Positions 19,120 through 31,113 of a stretch of DNA of 64,000 nucleotides are shown piece by piece (within the stretch, counting starts at the first letter, position 1; every line of letters begins with the position of its first letter). Under the pieces are notes generated by a model. The model searched no databases and had not been told where the DNA came from. It saw only the letters and a program-made list of their open reading frames with translations. Where the stretch lies: assembly GCF_013200955.2 (NCBI RefSeq), contig NZ_CP053697.2, positions 1,364,001-1,428,000 of the forward strand, read 5' to 3'. Source of the stretch: Pseudomonas campi (GTDB lineage: Bacteria; Pseudomonadota; Gammaproteobacteria; Pseudomonadales; Pseudomonadaceae). A program made the position numbers and the translations under genes.

Positions 19120-20241
19120 GTGCACAAAGCAGTAATCAGTGGCACTGGCCTGTATACCCCGGCTAACAGCATCTCCAACGAGGAGCTGGTGGTTTCCTTC
19201 AACGCCTATGTACAGCAGTTCAACGCCGACAATGCGGCCGCCATCGAGCGCGGCGAAGTCGCGGCGCTGACCGAGTCCAACGCGGCCTTCATCGAGAAGG
19301 CGTCGGGCATCAAGAGCCGCTATGTGATCGACAAGGCCGGCATCCTCGACCCGCAGCGCATGACCCCGCGCATTGCCGAACGCAGCAACGAGGAGTGGGG
19401 CATTCTCTGCGAGATGGCCGTGGGCGCCACCAAGGAAGCCCTGCAGCGCGCTGGCAAGACCGTCGCCGATATCGATGGGGTGATCGTTGCGTGCTCGAAC
19501 CTGCAGCGTGCCTACCCGGCCGTGGCCATCGAAGTACAGGCCGCCCTCGGCATCAACGGCTGGGGCTACGACATGAACGTGGCCTGCTCCTCGGCCACCT
19601 TCGGCATCCAGGCCGCCACCACCGCGATCCAGACTGGCCAGGCCCGTGCGGTGCTGATGGTCAACCCGGAGATCTGTACCGGTCACCTGAATTTTCGCGA
19701 CCGCGACAGCCACTTCATCTTCGGCGATGGCGCCACTGCGGTGATCATCGAGCGCGCCGATCTGGCCACCTCGCAATACCAGTGGGACATCGTCGGCACC
19801 AAGCTGCTGACCCAGTTCTCCAACAATATCCGCAACAACTTCGGCTTCCTCAATCGCGCGGCGGAAGAGGGCATCGGCGCGCCGGACAAGCTGTTCGTCC
19901 AGGAAGGCCGCAAGGTGTTCAAGGAAGTCTGCCCGATGGTCGCCGAGCTGATCGCCGCCCACCTGAACGAGAACCAGATAAACATCACCGACGTGAAGCG
20001 CTTCTGGCTGCACCAGGCCAACCTCAACATGAACCTGCTGATCGCCCGCAAGCTGCTCGGTCGCGATGCCCAGGAAGGCGAGGCGCCGGTGATTCTGGAT
20101 ACCTACGCCAACACCAGTTCGGCCGGTTCGGTGATCGCCTTCCACAAGTACCAAGACGACCTGCCGCGTGGGGCGCTGGGCGTGCTCAGCTCCTTCGGTG
20201 CGGGTTATTCGATTGGCAGCGTGATCCTGCGCAAGCATTGA
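19120..20241 (+). CDS. Beta-ketoacyl-ACP synthase III-like protein (PA3286 type)
   Basis: A 373-residue thiolase-fold condensing enzyme. The FabH triad is visible: Cys in NVACSSATFGIQ, His in WLHQANLNMN and Asn in YANTSSAGS. It is longer than housekeeping FabH (about 320), mainly through an insertion near residues 30-70. The P. aeruginosa homologue PA3286 is known to divert octanoyl-CoA from beta-oxidation into fatty acid synthesis. The start is GTG at 19120 with AAGAGG upstream. The stop is 18 bp before the ECF sigma gene, so the three genes form one unit. Confidence 0.9.
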   Translation: MHKAVISGTGLYTPANSISNEELVVSFNAYVQQFNADNAAAIERGEVAALTESNAAFIEKASGIKSRYVIDKAGILDPQRMTPRIAERSNEEWGILCEMAVGATKEALQRAGKTVADIDGVIVACSNLQRAYPAVAIEVQAALGINGWGYDMNVACSSATFGIQAATTAIQTGQARAVLMVNPEICTGHLNFRDRDSHFIFGDGATAVIIERADLATSQYQWDIVGTKLLTQFSNNIRNNFGFLNRAAEEGIGAPDKLFVQEGRKVFKEVCPMVAELIAAHLNENQINITDVKRFWLHQANLNMNLLIARKLLGRDAQEGEAPVILDTYANTSSAGSVIAFHKYQDDLPRGALGVLSSFGAGYSIGSVILRKH

Positions 20242-20259
20242 TAGAGGCTCACGGCGAGC

Positions 20260-20868
20260 ATGTCAGGGAACGACGTCGAGCTGCTCACCCGCCTGCTGGC
20301 CGGTGAGCAACAGGCTTTCCGCGAGCTGGTCGCCACCTACCAGGGCGCCATGCGCGCAGTGGCCTATGCGATCGTCGGCAGTCGCAATGCCGACGAAGTG
20401 GTGCAGGATGCCTGGCTGGCCGTGGTGCGCAACCTGGAGGGTTTCCAGCAGCGCTCCAGCCTGAAGACCTGGCTGCTGACCATCACCGCCAACACCGCCA
20501 AGACCCGTCTCAAACATAATCGCCGCGAAGTGCTGCTGGATGACCTGCCCGGCCCCCACGGCAGCGTCGGTGGCGAGCGTTTCGCCGCGGATGGCCACTG
20601 GCAGACGCCGCCCAATGCCTGGCACGAGGACTCGCCCGAAGCCCTGCTGAGCGAGGAAGAGTTGCGTCAGTGCCTGGAAAAGACCCTGGCCAGCCTCTCC
20701 GAGATGCAGGCCAGCGTATTGTTGCTGCGCGAGCGTCAGGGCCTGGAATTGGAAGAGATTTGTAATCTTTTGGAGCTTTCTCTCTCCAATGTGCGGGTGC
20801 TGTTGCACCGCGCACGGCTCAAGGTGTTCGCCACCCTGGAGCATTTCGAGGAGACCGGTCAATGCTGA
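20260..20868 (+). CDS. ECF-type RNA polymerase sigma factor
   Basis: A 202-residue sigma70-family factor with only regions 2 and 4. Region 2 includes AFRELVATYQGAMRAVAY and the region 2.2 to 2.4 core DEVVQDAWLAVVRNLEGF...SSLKTWLLTI; region 4 holds LLLRERQGLELEEICNLLEL and SNVRVLLHRAR. The linker between them is longer than usual (about residues 85-130). It overlaps the start of its putative anti-sigma gene by 7 bp. It probably directs transcription of its own operon or envelope/lipid genes; its promoters are not identifiable here. Confidence 0.9.
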   Translation: MSGNDVELLTRLLAGEQQAFRELVATYQGAMRAVAYAIVGSRNADEVVQDAWLAVVRNLEGFQQRSSLKTWLLTITANTAKTRLKHNRREVLLDDLPGPHGSVGGERFAADGHWQTPPNAWHEDSPEALLSEEELRQCLEKTLASLSEMQASVLLLRERQGLELEEICNLLELSLSNVRVLLHRARLKVFATLEHFEETGQC

Positions 20869-21101
20869 GCTGTAAGGAACTGGTAGCTCACTCCAGTGAT
20901 TATCTCGATGGCCAGTTGAGCCTGCGCGAGCGCCTGGGTGTGCGTGCGCACCTGGCCATGTGTCGCCATTGTCGGCGCTTCATCCGCCAGATGAAGGTGA
21001 CCCAGGGTGTGTTGCGCAAGCTGCCGGATGCGGCCATTCCCGAACTGGATGTGCTGGCTGAACGCCTGGCGGAGCAGCGCAACCAGTCGCGCCAGGACTA
21101 A
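20862..21101 (+). CDS. Zinc-binding anti-sigma factor
   Basis: A 79-residue protein with the ZAS signature H-x3-C-x2-C (HLAMCRHC) preceded by an N-terminal Cys (MLSCKELVAHSSDYLDG), the pattern of zf-HC2 anti-sigma factors. It has no membrane helix, so it would be a soluble regulator like RsrA or ChrR rather than a membrane one; such proteins often release their sigma factor upon thiol oxidation or metal loss. Its ATG lies inside the sigma gene's last codons, so the two are translationally coupled in near-equal amounts. Confidence 0.85.
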   Translation: MLSCKELVAHSSDYLDGQLSLRERLGVRAHLAMCRHCRRFIRQMKVTQGVLRKLPDAAIPELDVLAERLAEQRNQSRQD

Positions 21102-21135
21102 TACGCTAGACGCGCGTGGTCGGTTGGATGCGCGC

Positions 21136-21447
21136 AGAACCTGTTTACGATCTTCTGAATTAGAGCCAGGCAAGGCGCAACGACCAGCGGGAGTAACAGC
21201 CTCAGGCTGGCCCGAAGGGTGAGCGCTAGCGAATCAAACGGTCGAGAGACGAGCGCAGCGAAGTAACAGCCATCGGCTGGCCCATAGGGCGAGCGAAGCG
21301 AGTCAAGCGCAGTTTACGAGCTGTAAATGAGCATGACTCGTTTAACTCGCCCTCCGGGTCGCGCTGAAGCGCGTTAGCCGCAAGCGGCTTTCCGAGACCG
21401 CTTTTAACGCCGCATGGCCGACAGTCAGGAGATCGTAAATAGGTTCT
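21136..21447. repeat. Long hairpin-forming dispersed element, copy 1 (expanded)
   Basis: It begins AGAACCTGTTTACGATCTTC and ends, read on the other strand, AGAACCTATTTACGATCTCC, so the ends are inverted repeats of about 24 bp. The centre carries AGTTTACGAGCTGTAAATGAGC, the same core as copy 2 (33341-33482). This copy is 170 bp longer because the left arm holds two direct repeats and the right arm a matching GC-rich stretch. The right edge coincides with the stop codon of the minus-strand META-domain gene (21447-21449). No gene is encoded. Confidence 0.85.
21192..21306 (+). repeat. Two imperfect direct repeats inside element copy 1
   Basis: Units 21192-21237 and 21262-21306 share the order AGTAACAGCC, then GGCTGGCCC, AGGG, GAGCG and a final TCAA, at about 80% identity. 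They account for most of the extra length of copy 1 compared with copy 2. Confidence 0.7.
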
Positions 21448-21845
21448 CAGCCTTCATCCGGCCACAGGCGGATCGGTTTGCCTGTGGCAGGCCACAGGCG
21501 CAGTTGGCCAATGCCCGAGACATCCCAACGCTGCACCTGACCCAGGGCTTCGAGGAAGCGCTGTTCCTGCTCCATCAGCGCCGGGGCACACATCTTGCGG
21601 GTGCTGCCGGCGGTTTCGAAGCTCAGCTTGTCGCCCTCACGGGTGTAGGCGGCGAACCAGTGGTTGCAGCCGGCGGTGCCGTAGGCGCGGCCATCTTCGC
21701 CGAGGGTCACGGTCAGGTGGCTGCGGTCGATCAGCGGACGCTCGCCAATCCACTCGACCCGATAGGTCTTGTCGCTTTCCAGTTGCACCGGGTCGGCGGC
21801 GCAACCGGCCAGGCTGGCGGCGAGCAGGGCGAGGGCTGGTTTCAT
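21447..21845 (-). CDS. META-domain (HslJ-like) lipoprotein
   Basis: A 132-residue lipoprotein: lipobox ASLAGC with Cys15 after a short hydrophobic segment. The mature part matches the META/HslJ domain (TYRVEWIGERPLIDRS, GRAYGTAGCNHWFAAYTREGD, KMCAPALMEQEQRFLEAL), a fold linked to heat and novobiocin resistance in HslJ. The pair of Cys residues in GTAGCNHW and RKMCAP probably forms a disulfide. Its ATG overlaps the stop of the upstream gene (21842-22279). The stop codon lies exactly at the edge of the repeat element 21136-21447. Confidence 0.85.
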   Translation of the reverse strand: MKPALALLAASLAGCAADPVQLESDKTYRVEWIGERPLIDRSHLTVTLGEDGRAYGTAGCNHWFAAYTREGDKLSFETAGSTRKMCAPALMEQEQRFLEALGQVQRWDVSGIGQLRLWPATGKPIRLWPDEG

Positions 21846-22279
21846 GCGCTTTTCTCCATGCAGCGGGGGCAAAGATGCTGTCCGTTACGGCCGTGCCAGC
21901 CGAGTTCCTGGAGGCGGGCATCGGCGGCGGCCGGGCGGGCTTTCTCGCCGAGCGCGGCGTCTACCGCGAATTCGAAGTCCATCTGGGTGGCGCAGCTGTC
22001 GCAGGTCACCTGCCAGTTGAGGATAGCCAGTTCGCGGAACACCGGGCCGGTGGCTACGGCGACCCACTGGCCTGGCGGATTGATCAGACGGCGGACCTTT
22101 TCCACTTCCAGGCGCAGGGTCAGTTCGCGGCTGCCCTTGAGGGTCACCAGCAGGGTGTCGCCATTCTGGATGGCGCCGCCATTGCCGGTGACCTGATAGC
22201 GGCCGGGCACCAGGGCGCGGCATTCGGTCAGGGTGTGCTGTGGGCTGAGCAGGGTGTAGCGAAAGTCGTGTAGAGCCAT
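21842..22279 (-). CDS. Conserved hypothetical protein with two CxxC pairs
   Basis: A 145-residue cytosolic protein of unknown function. Residues about 30-80 are beta-rich (TGNGGAIQNGDTLLVTLKG and the ELTLRLEVEKVRRLINPPGQW segment, ending in a residue run typical of a barrel fold). Two Cys pairs, CDSC near residue 92 and CPRC near the C-terminus, look like a zinc ribbon split by a helix. The 4-bp overlap with the META lipoprotein gene indicates translational coupling. It starts 28 bp after ldhA on the same strand's upstream side, so ldhA may be co-transcribed. Confidence 0.75.
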   Translation of the reverse strand: MALHDFRYTLLSPQHTLTECRALVPGRYQVTGNGGAIQNGDTLLVTLKGSRELTLRLEVEKVRRLINPPGQWVAVATGPVFRELAILNWQVTCDSCATQMDFEFAVDAALGEKARPAAADARLQELGWHGRNGQHLCPRCMEKSA

Positions 22280-22307
22280 GAGTCCTCCAAAATCGCAGCG
22301 CATGCTA

Positions 22308-23303
22308 TCACGCGCTCTGTGTCACCCGATTGACCGGCTGGCCCGCGCTCCAGGCGGCGATGTTGTCCAGGGTGGTGCGGGCAATTGCCGCCAGCGCCTC
22401 GCGGGTGAGGAAGGCCTGGTGGGCGGTGACGATGACGTTGGGGAAGGTCAGCAGGCGTGCCAGCACGTCGTCCTGCAGGGGCAGGTCGGAGCGATCCTCG
22501 AAGAACAGCTCGGCTTCTTCTTCGTAGACGTCGATACCGAGGTAGCCGAGTTGGCCGCTTTTCAGCGCGCCGATCAGCGCCGGGGTGTCGACCAGGGCGC
22601 CGCGGCCGGTATTGATCAGCATGGCGCCGCGTTTCATCTGCGCCAGGCGCGGGCCATCGATCAGGTGGCGGCTGGCGTCGTTCAGCGGGCAGTGCAGGCT
22701 GATGATGTCGCTGCTGGCGATCAGTTCGTCGAGGCCAACCTGCTGGGCGCCGAGTTCGCTCAGGTTGCCGATGGGGTAGGGATCGTAGAGCTGCACCGTG
22801 CAGCCGAAGCCGCCCATGATGCGGGCAAAGGCCAGGCCGATCTTGCCGGCACCGATCACGCCGACGCACTTGCCGTGCAGGTCGAAGCCGGTCAGACCGT
22901 GCAGGCTGAAGTCGCCTTCGCGGGTGCGGTTGAACGCGCGATGGATGCGCCGGTTGAGGGCCATGATTAGCGCGACCGCATGCTCGGCCACGGCAAAGGG
23001 CGAGTAGGCCGGCACGCGCACCACGCTCAGGCCGAGCTGCTGCGCGGCGTCGAGGTCGACATGGTTGTAGCCGGCCGAGCGCAGGGCGATCAGGCGTGTG
23101 CCGCCGGCGGCCAGGCGCTCTAGCACGGCGGCGGACAGATCGTCGTTGATAAAGGCGCAGACCACCGGGTAGCCGGCGGCCAGCGCTGCGGTCTGCAGGT
23201 TGAGGTGGGCTTCCTGGAACTGCAGGTGCCAGTCGGCGGGCGCGCTGGCGGCGAGGAAACTGTCGCGGTCGTAGGCTTTGCTGCTGAACAGGATGATGCG
23301 CAT
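22308..23303 (-). CDS. ldhA: D-lactate dehydrogenase
   Basis: A 331-residue NAD-dependent fermentative D-LDH that reduces pyruvate to D-lactate. The Rossmann motif GVIGAGKIGLAF, the substrate-binding Arg in ALRSAGYNHVDL, the NTGRGALVDT strand and the catalytic His in TAHQAFLTREAL are all present, and length equals E. coli LdhA (329). In P. aeruginosa ldhA also lies directly beside gacS. The ATG at 23303 follows GGAAACCGCC with a modest ribosome site. Confidence 0.93.
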   Translation of the reverse strand: MRIILFSSKAYDRDSFLAASAPADWHLQFQEAHLNLQTAALAAGYPVVCAFINDDLSAAVLERLAAGGTRLIALRSAGYNHVDLDAAQQLGLSVVRVPAYSPFAVAEHAVALIMALNRRIHRAFNRTREGDFSLHGLTGFDLHGKCVGVIGAGKIGLAFARIMGGFGCTVQLYDPYPIGNLSELGAQQVGLDELIASSDIISLHCPLNDASRHLIDGPRLAQMKRGAMLINTGRGALVDTPALIGALKSGQLGYLGIDVYEEEAELFFEDRSDLPLQDDVLARLLTFPNVIVTAHQAFLTREALAAIARTTLDNIAAWSAGQPVNRVTQSA

Positions 23304-23409
23304 GGCGGTTTCCTGAGGCGGGATGCAGGTTGCCAGCCTGCATCGGTGAGTGGGGCGAGGGCCCGGTAAGCGCGAACGGATGCGCTCGTTCAGCGCCGGT
23401 GGCGCCGCT

Positions 23410-26163
<2,754 letters not shown>

Positions 26164-26339
26164 GGGGTTCTCCAGCAGGTAAGTGTTCGTCGAGTTTAGC
26201 GGCTGACCGGGGTGGCTGACAGCCGTTTGCGTCTCTATATAAGCCTCGGTAACAAGCTGCGAAGTTCCTGCGATATGGCGCGCGGCGGTTTGCCGTTATC
26301 ATGGGCGCCTCTATCTGTACCCGGATCATTCAGTTCGCC

Positions 26340-27233
26340 ATGACCCTGCAGTTTCCCACCATCGCCGATTGCATCGGCAACACCCCGCTGGTTCGCCTGC
26401 AACGCCTGCCCGGCAACACCTCCAACACCTTGCTGGTGAAGCTGGAAGGTAACAATCCGGCCGGCTCGGTGAAGGATCGCCCGGCGCTGTCGATGATCAG
26501 CCGTGCCGAGCAGCGTGGCGATATCCAGCCCGGCGACGTGCTGATCGAGGCCACCAGCGGCAACACCGGCATCGCCCTGGCCATGGCCGCGGCGATCAAG
26601 GGTTACCAGATGGTGTTGATCATGCCGGACAACTCTACCGCCGAGCGCAAGGCGGCGATGACTGCTTACGGTGCCGAGCTGATCCTGGTCGACAGCATGG
26701 AAGGCGCCCGCGACCTGGCCCTGCAGATGCAGGCCGATGGCCGTGGCAAGGTGCTCGACCAGTTCGCCAACGGCGACAACCCGGTGGCTCACTACACCGG
26801 CACCGGCCCGGAGATCTGGCAGCAGACCCAGGGCAGCATCACCCACTTCATCAGTTCCATGGGCACCACCGGCACCATCATGGGCGTGTCGCGTTACCTC
26901 AAGGAACAGAACCCGGCGGTGCAGATCGTCGGCCTGCAGCCCCAGGAAGGTTCGGCCATCCCCGGCATCCGTCGCTGGCCCGAGGAATACCTGCCGAAGA
27001 TCTTCGACGCCACGCGGGTGGATCGGGTGATCGACATGAGCCAGCTGGAAGCCGAGCAGGTGATGCGGCGCCTGGCCCGCGAGGAAGGCATCTTCTGCGG
27101 CGTGTCTTCCGGCGGTTCGGTGGCGGCCATGCTGCGCCTGTCGCAGGAAGTGGAGAACGCGGTGATGGTGGCGATCATTTGCGACCGCGGCGACCGCTAC
27201 CTGTCCACCGGCGTCTACGACGACCCGCAATAA
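26340..27233 (+). CDS. cysM: Cysteine synthase B
   Basis: A 297-residue PLP enzyme making cysteine from O-acetylserine and sulfide or thiosulfate. The PLP Lys is in [12 protein letters not shown] (Lys45), the phosphate-binding loop is [11 protein letters not shown], and [12 protein letters not shown] closes the active site. The Arg-rich RRWPEEYLP segment is typical of CysM rather than CysK. The ATG at 26340 gives the family length and start ([18 protein letters not shown]). Confidence 0.95.
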   Translation: MTLQFPTIADCIGNTPLVRLQRLPGNTSNTLLVKLEGNNPAGSVKDRPALSMISRAEQRGDIQPGDVLIEATSGNTGIALAMAAAIKGYQMVLIMPDNSTAERKAAMTAYGAELILVDSMEGARDLALQMQADGRGKVLDQFANGDNPVAHYTGTGPEIWQQTQGSITHFISSMGTTGTIMGVSRYLKEQNPAVQIVGLQPQEGSAIPGIRRWPEEYLPKIFDATRVDRVIDMSQLEAEQVMRRLAREEGIFCGVSSGGSVAAMLRLSQEVENAVMVAIICDRGDRYLSTGVYDDPQ

Positions 27234-27294
27234 TTTTCACGGCTGCAGCCAGGCTGCGGCCCACGTTCAGCGTATCGATCAGCAGGTAATCCAG

Positions 27295-28647
27295 ATGGCC
27301 AAGCGCAGCGGTGGCTTGCGTTTCCAACCCAGCGGCGGCGAGCGCAAGGCGCAAGTGCCAGTGGGCAAGAAGCAGAAGCTCAGCATCGAGCGGCTGGCCA
27401 ACGATGGCCGCGGCATTGCCTTCGTCGACGGCCGCAGCTGGTTTGTCGCCGGCGCGCTGCCGGGCGAGGAGGTCGAAGCGCGCGTGCTGGCGGCCCGCAG
27501 CCAGGTGGTCGAGGCCCGCGCCGAACGCATCCTGCAGGCAGTGGAACTGCGTCGTCAGCCGCCTTGCGCGCATGCTGGCACTTGCGGCGGCTGCACTCTG
27601 CAGCACCTGCCGCACGCCGAGCAGCTTGCCCTGAAACAGCGCAGCCTGAGTGAGCAGCTGCAGCGAGTGGGCGGAATTGAGCCCGAACAGTGGGCCGCAC
27701 CGTTGGTCGGCCCCGAGTTCGCCTACCGCCGCCGCGCGCGCATCGCCGTGCGCTGGGACGTCAAGAACAAGCAGTTGGAGGTGGGTTTCCGCGCCGCCGC
27801 CAGCCAGGACATCGTCGCCATCGCCGACTGCCCGGTACTGGTACAGCCCTTGCAGCCTTTGCTGCGCGCGTTACCGCTGTTACTGCGCAGCCTGGACAAA
27901 CCCCAGGCGCTCGGCCACGTCGAACTGTTCCACGGCACCCAGGCGGCCCTGCTGCTGCGCCACACGGCGCCGCTGGGCGAGGCCGACCTGGCGCGCCTGC
28001 GCAGCTTCTGCGCCGAGCACCAGGCGCAGCTGTGGCTGCACGGTGCCGGCGAGCCGGAGGCCGATCAGCCCGGGCTGAGCCTGGGTTACCGTCTGGAACC
28101 GTGGAACCTGGAGCTGCAGTACCGCCTGGGCGATTTCGTCCAGGTCAACGGGCCGGTCAATCAGGCGATGGTCGAACAGGCACTAGACTGGTTGGCAGCG
28201 CAGACTGGCGAGCGGGTGCTGGATCTGTTCTGCGGCCTGGGCAACTTTGCCCTGCCGCTGGCGCAGCAGGTTGCCGAAGTGGTGGCGGTGGAAGGGGTGC
28301 AGACGATGGTTGAGCGGGCGCGTGACAATGCCCGCGCCAATGGCCTGAGTAACCTGCACTTTTTTCGCGCCGACCTGTCGAAACCGCTGGCCGAGGGCGG
28401 TTGGGCCCGGCAGCAGTTTGATGCGGTATTGCTCGATCCGCCGCGTGATGGCGCGTTCGAGGTGGTCAAGCAGATTGCTGTGCTGGGTGCCCGGCGTCTG
28501 GTCTATGTATCGTGCAATCCGGCGACCCTGGCCCGCGATGCGGCCGAGCTGGTGCGTCAGGGTTATCGGCTGAAACGGGCCGGCATTCTCGACATGTTTC
28601 CGCAGACGGCGCATGTCGAGGCCATGGCGTTATTCGAGGCGGGCTAG
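27295..28647 (+). CDS. rlmD: 23S rRNA (uracil-1939-C5)-methyltransferase
   Basis: A 450-residue RNA methyltransferase that makes m5U1939 in 23S rRNA. An N-terminal TRAM domain ([19 protein letters not shown]) is followed by an iron-sulfur cluster motif ([10 protein letters not shown], with a further Cys in IADCPVL). The SAM site [14 protein letters not shown], the DPPRDGA motif and the catalytic Cys in [13 protein letters not shown] are present. It is followed by relA, as in P. aeruginosa. Confidence 0.95.
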   Translation: MAKRSGGLRFQPSGGERKAQVPVGKKQKLSIERLANDGRGIAFVDGRSWFVAGALPGEEVEARVLAARSQVVEARAERILQAVELRRQPPCAHAGTCGGCTLQHLPHAEQLALKQRSLSEQLQRVGGIEPEQWAAPLVGPEFAYRRRARIAVRWDVKNKQLEVGFRAAASQDIVAIADCPVLVQPLQPLLRALPLLLRSLDKPQALGHVELFHGTQAALLLRHTAPLGEADLARLRSFCAEHQAQLWLHGAGEPEADQPGLSLGYRLEPWNLELQYRLGDFVQVNGPVNQAMVEQALDWLAAQTGERVLDLFCGLGNFALPLAQQVAEVVAVEGVQTMVERARDNARANGLSNLHFFRADLSKPLAEGGWARQQFDAVLLDPPRDGAFEVVKQIAVLGARRLVYVSCNPATLARDAAELVRQGYRLKRAGILDMFPQTAHVEAMALFEAG

Positions 28648-28727
28648 GATGCTCGCGTAGTCTGACCAGTCCCGAGAGGCTGGCGATATTTCTGCGAGTC
28701 GAACGCTCGCCGTAGGGAAGGTAAGAG

Positions 28728-30974
28728 ATGGTACAGGTCAGGGCTCATCAGCCGATCAACGATGACGGCAGCATCAACCTGGAAGCGTGGCTGGACCACA
28801 CCCTGAAAGCCGATCCGGCGCTGGACCGCGCTGCGCTGCAAGTCGCTTGCGAGTTCGCCCGCGATGCCGAGCAACAGGCCAACGCCGCGCAGAACCTGTG
28901 GGCCGAGGGCAACTCCAGCTTCCGCACCGGTCTGGAGATCGCCGAGATCCTCGCCGACCTCAAACTCGACCAGGATTCGCTGGTGGCTGCGGTGATCTAC
29001 CGCGCCGTGCGCGAAGGCAAGATCACCCTCAAGACGGTGCAGGAAAAGTTCGGCGCGGTAGTAGCCAAGCTGGTCGAGGGCGTGCTGCGCATGGCGGCGA
29101 TCAGCGCCTCGCTGAATCCGCGCGACTCCCTGGTGCTTGGCTCCCAGGCGCAGGTGGAAAACCTGCGCAAGATGCTGGTGGCCATGGTCGATGACGTGCG
29201 CGTGGCACTGATCAAGCTGGCCGAGCGCACCTGCGCGATCCGTGCGGTCAAGCATGCCGACGACGAGAAGCGCCATCGCGTGGCCCGCGAGGTGTTCGAC
29301 ATCTATGCGCCGCTGGCTCACCGCTTAGGCATTGGCCATATCAAGTGGGAGCTGGAGGACCTGTCCTTCCGCTACCTGGAGCCCGAGCAGTACAAGCAGA
29401 TCGCCAAGCTGCTGCACGAGCGCCGCCTCGATCGCGAGCAGTACATCAACGATGTGATGAAGCAGCTGCGCGAGGAACTGACCGCCGCCGGGATCAAGCC
29501 GGACATCAGCGGGCGGGCCAAACACATCTATTCGATCTGGCGCAAAATGCAGCGCAAGGGCCTGCAGTTCAGCCAGATCTACGACGTGCGCGCGGTGCGC
29601 GTGCTGGTGCCGGAGATGCGCGACTGCTACACCGCGCTGGGCATCGTGCACAGCCTGTGGCGGCACATCCCCAAGGAGTTCGACGACTACATCGCCAACC
29701 CCAAGGAGAACGGCTACCGCTCGCTGCATACGGCGGTGATCGGCCCGGACGGCAAGGTGCTGGAAGTGCAAATCCGCACCTCGGCCATGCACGAGGAAGC
29801 CGAGCTGGGCGTGTGCGCGCACTGGAAGTACAAGGGCACCGACGTCAAAGGCAACTCGGACCACTACGAAGAGAAGATCTCCTGGCTGCGCCAGGTGCTC
29901 GAGTGGCACGAGGAACTCGGCGACATCGGCGGCCTGGCCGAACAGCTGCGCGTGGATATCGAGCCGGACCGGGTCTACGTGTTCACCCCGGACGGTCACG
30001 CCATCGACCTGCCCAAGGGCGCCACGCCGCTGGACTTCGCCTACCGCGTACACACCGAGATCGGTCACAACTGCCGTGGCGCCAAGATCAACGGGCGCAT
30101 CGTGCCGCTCAGCTACAGCCTGCAGACCGGCGAGCAGGTGGAGATCATCACCGGCAAGAACGGCTCGCCGAGCCGCGACTGGTTGAACTCCAACCTCGGC
30201 TACATCACCACCTCGCGGGCGCGGGCGAAGATCGTCCACTGGTTCAAGCTGCAGGACCGCGACCAGAACGTCGCCGCCGGCAAGGTCATGCTCGAACGCG
30301 AATTGGCGCGCCTGGCGTTGCCGCACGTGGACTTCGACAAGCTGGCCGACAAGTGCAACATGAAGACCGCCGAGGACATGCAGGCTGCCCTCGGTGCCGG
30401 TGACCTGCGCCTGGCCCACGCGGTCAACATGGCGCAGCAACTGGTCGAGCCGGAGCGTGGCAACGAACAGCTGGAGCTGATCCCGCGGCGGGTCAGCAGC
30501 GGTTACAAGCCGGGCAAGCGCGGCGATATCCAGATCCAGGGTGTCGGCAACCTGCTGACGCAGATGGCCGGCTGTTGCCAGCCGCTGCCGGGCGACCCGA
30601 TCGTCGGCTACATCACCGTGGGCCGTGGGGTGTCCATCCACCGCCAGGACTGCGCCTCGGTGCTGCAACTGTCCGGGCGCGAGCCGGAGCGGATCATCCA
30701 GGTCAGCTGGGGCCCGGTGCCGGTGCAGACCTACCCGGTGGATATCGTGATCAAGGCCTACGACCGCTCCGGCCTGCTGCGCGACGTCTCCCAGCTGCTG
30801 CTCAACGAACGCCTCAACGTGCTGGCGGTGAACACCCGCTCGAACAAGGAAGACAACACCGCGTCGATGTCGATCACCGTGGAGATTCCCGGGCTGGATG
30901 CGCTGGCGCGCCTGCTGGGGCGTATCTCGCAGCTGCCCAATATTATCGAGGCCCGCCGCAGCCGCAGCAGTTGA
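28728..30974 (+). CDS. relA: GTP pyrophosphokinase RelA ((p)ppGpp synthetase I)
   Basis: A 748-residue ribosome-associated stringent response enzyme that makes pppGpp from GTP and ATP on amino acid starvation. An inactive HD-type hydrolase region (residues about 30-200, lacking the intact His-Asp pair) precedes the synthetase domain with KENGYRSLHTAV and EFDDYIANP, the acidic EFDD motif typical of RelA rather than SpoT. Then come TGS (RVYVFTPDGHAIDLPKGATP), a zinc-finger region (AGCCQPLPGDPIVGYIT) and ACT (YDRSGLLRDVSQLL). The ATG at 28728 has GGTAAGAG upstream. Confidence 0.96.
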   Translation: MVQVRAHQPINDDGSINLEAWLDHTLKADPALDRAALQVACEFARDAEQQANAAQNLWAEGNSSFRTGLEIAEILADLKLDQDSLVAAVIYRAVREGKITLKTVQEKFGAVVAKLVEGVLRMAAISASLNPRDSLVLGSQAQVENLRKMLVAMVDDVRVALIKLAERTCAIRAVKHADDEKRHRVAREVFDIYAPLAHRLGIGHIKWELEDLSFRYLEPEQYKQIAKLLHERRLDREQYINDVMKQLREELTAAGIKPDISGRAKHIYSIWRKMQRKGLQFSQIYDVRAVRVLVPEMRDCYTALGIVHSLWRHIPKEFDDYIANPKENGYRSLHTAVIGPDGKVLEVQIRTSAMHEEAELGVCAHWKYKGTDVKGNSDHYEEKISWLRQVLEWHEELGDIGGLAEQLRVDIEPDRVYVFTPDGHAIDLPKGATPLDFAYRVHTEIGHNCRGAKINGRIVPLSYSLQTGEQVEIITGKNGSPSRDWLNSNLGYITTSRARAKIVHWFKLQDRDQNVAAGKVMLERELARLALPHVDFDKLADKCNMKTAEDMQAALGAGDLRLAHAVNMAQQLVEPERGNEQLELIPRRVSSGYKPGKRGDIQIQGVGNLLTQMAGCCQPLPGDPIVGYITVGRGVSIHRQDCASVLQLSGREPERIIQVSWGPVPVQTYPVDIVIKAYDRSGLLRDVSQLLLNERLNVLAVNTRSNKEDNTASMSITVEIPGLDALARLLGRISQLPNIIEARRSRSS

Positions 30975-31000
30975 GCTGCTGCGCTCGGTCTGGCGTTGTT

Positions 31001-31060
31001 GAAGTGGCACCGGAAAATGCTCATTGGCTACAGCCAACTCCGCTTTTCCGACGCCACTTC
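31001..31060. repeat. Short hairpin element sharing the core of the 21136 and 33341 elements
   Basis: GAAGTGGC (31001-31008) pairs with GCCACTTC (31053-31060). Inside, read on the minus strand, is AAGCGGAGTTGGCTGTAGCC followed by AATGAGCATT, the same order as the AGCGGAGTTTAC...GTAAATGAGCATT core of the longer elements. It lies 27 bp after the relA stop and may serve as the transcript end. Confidence 0.7.
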
Positions 31061-31113
31061 GCCTAGCCAGCCCTTCGCTCGCGACGCTCAACCCGAATGA
31101 ATAATTCCAGTCC

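Noticed and set aside
21136-21447. CRISPR-like array in the region of tandem 45-bp repeats
   Set aside because: Only two diverged units with no spacers of equal length; they belong to the hairpin element.
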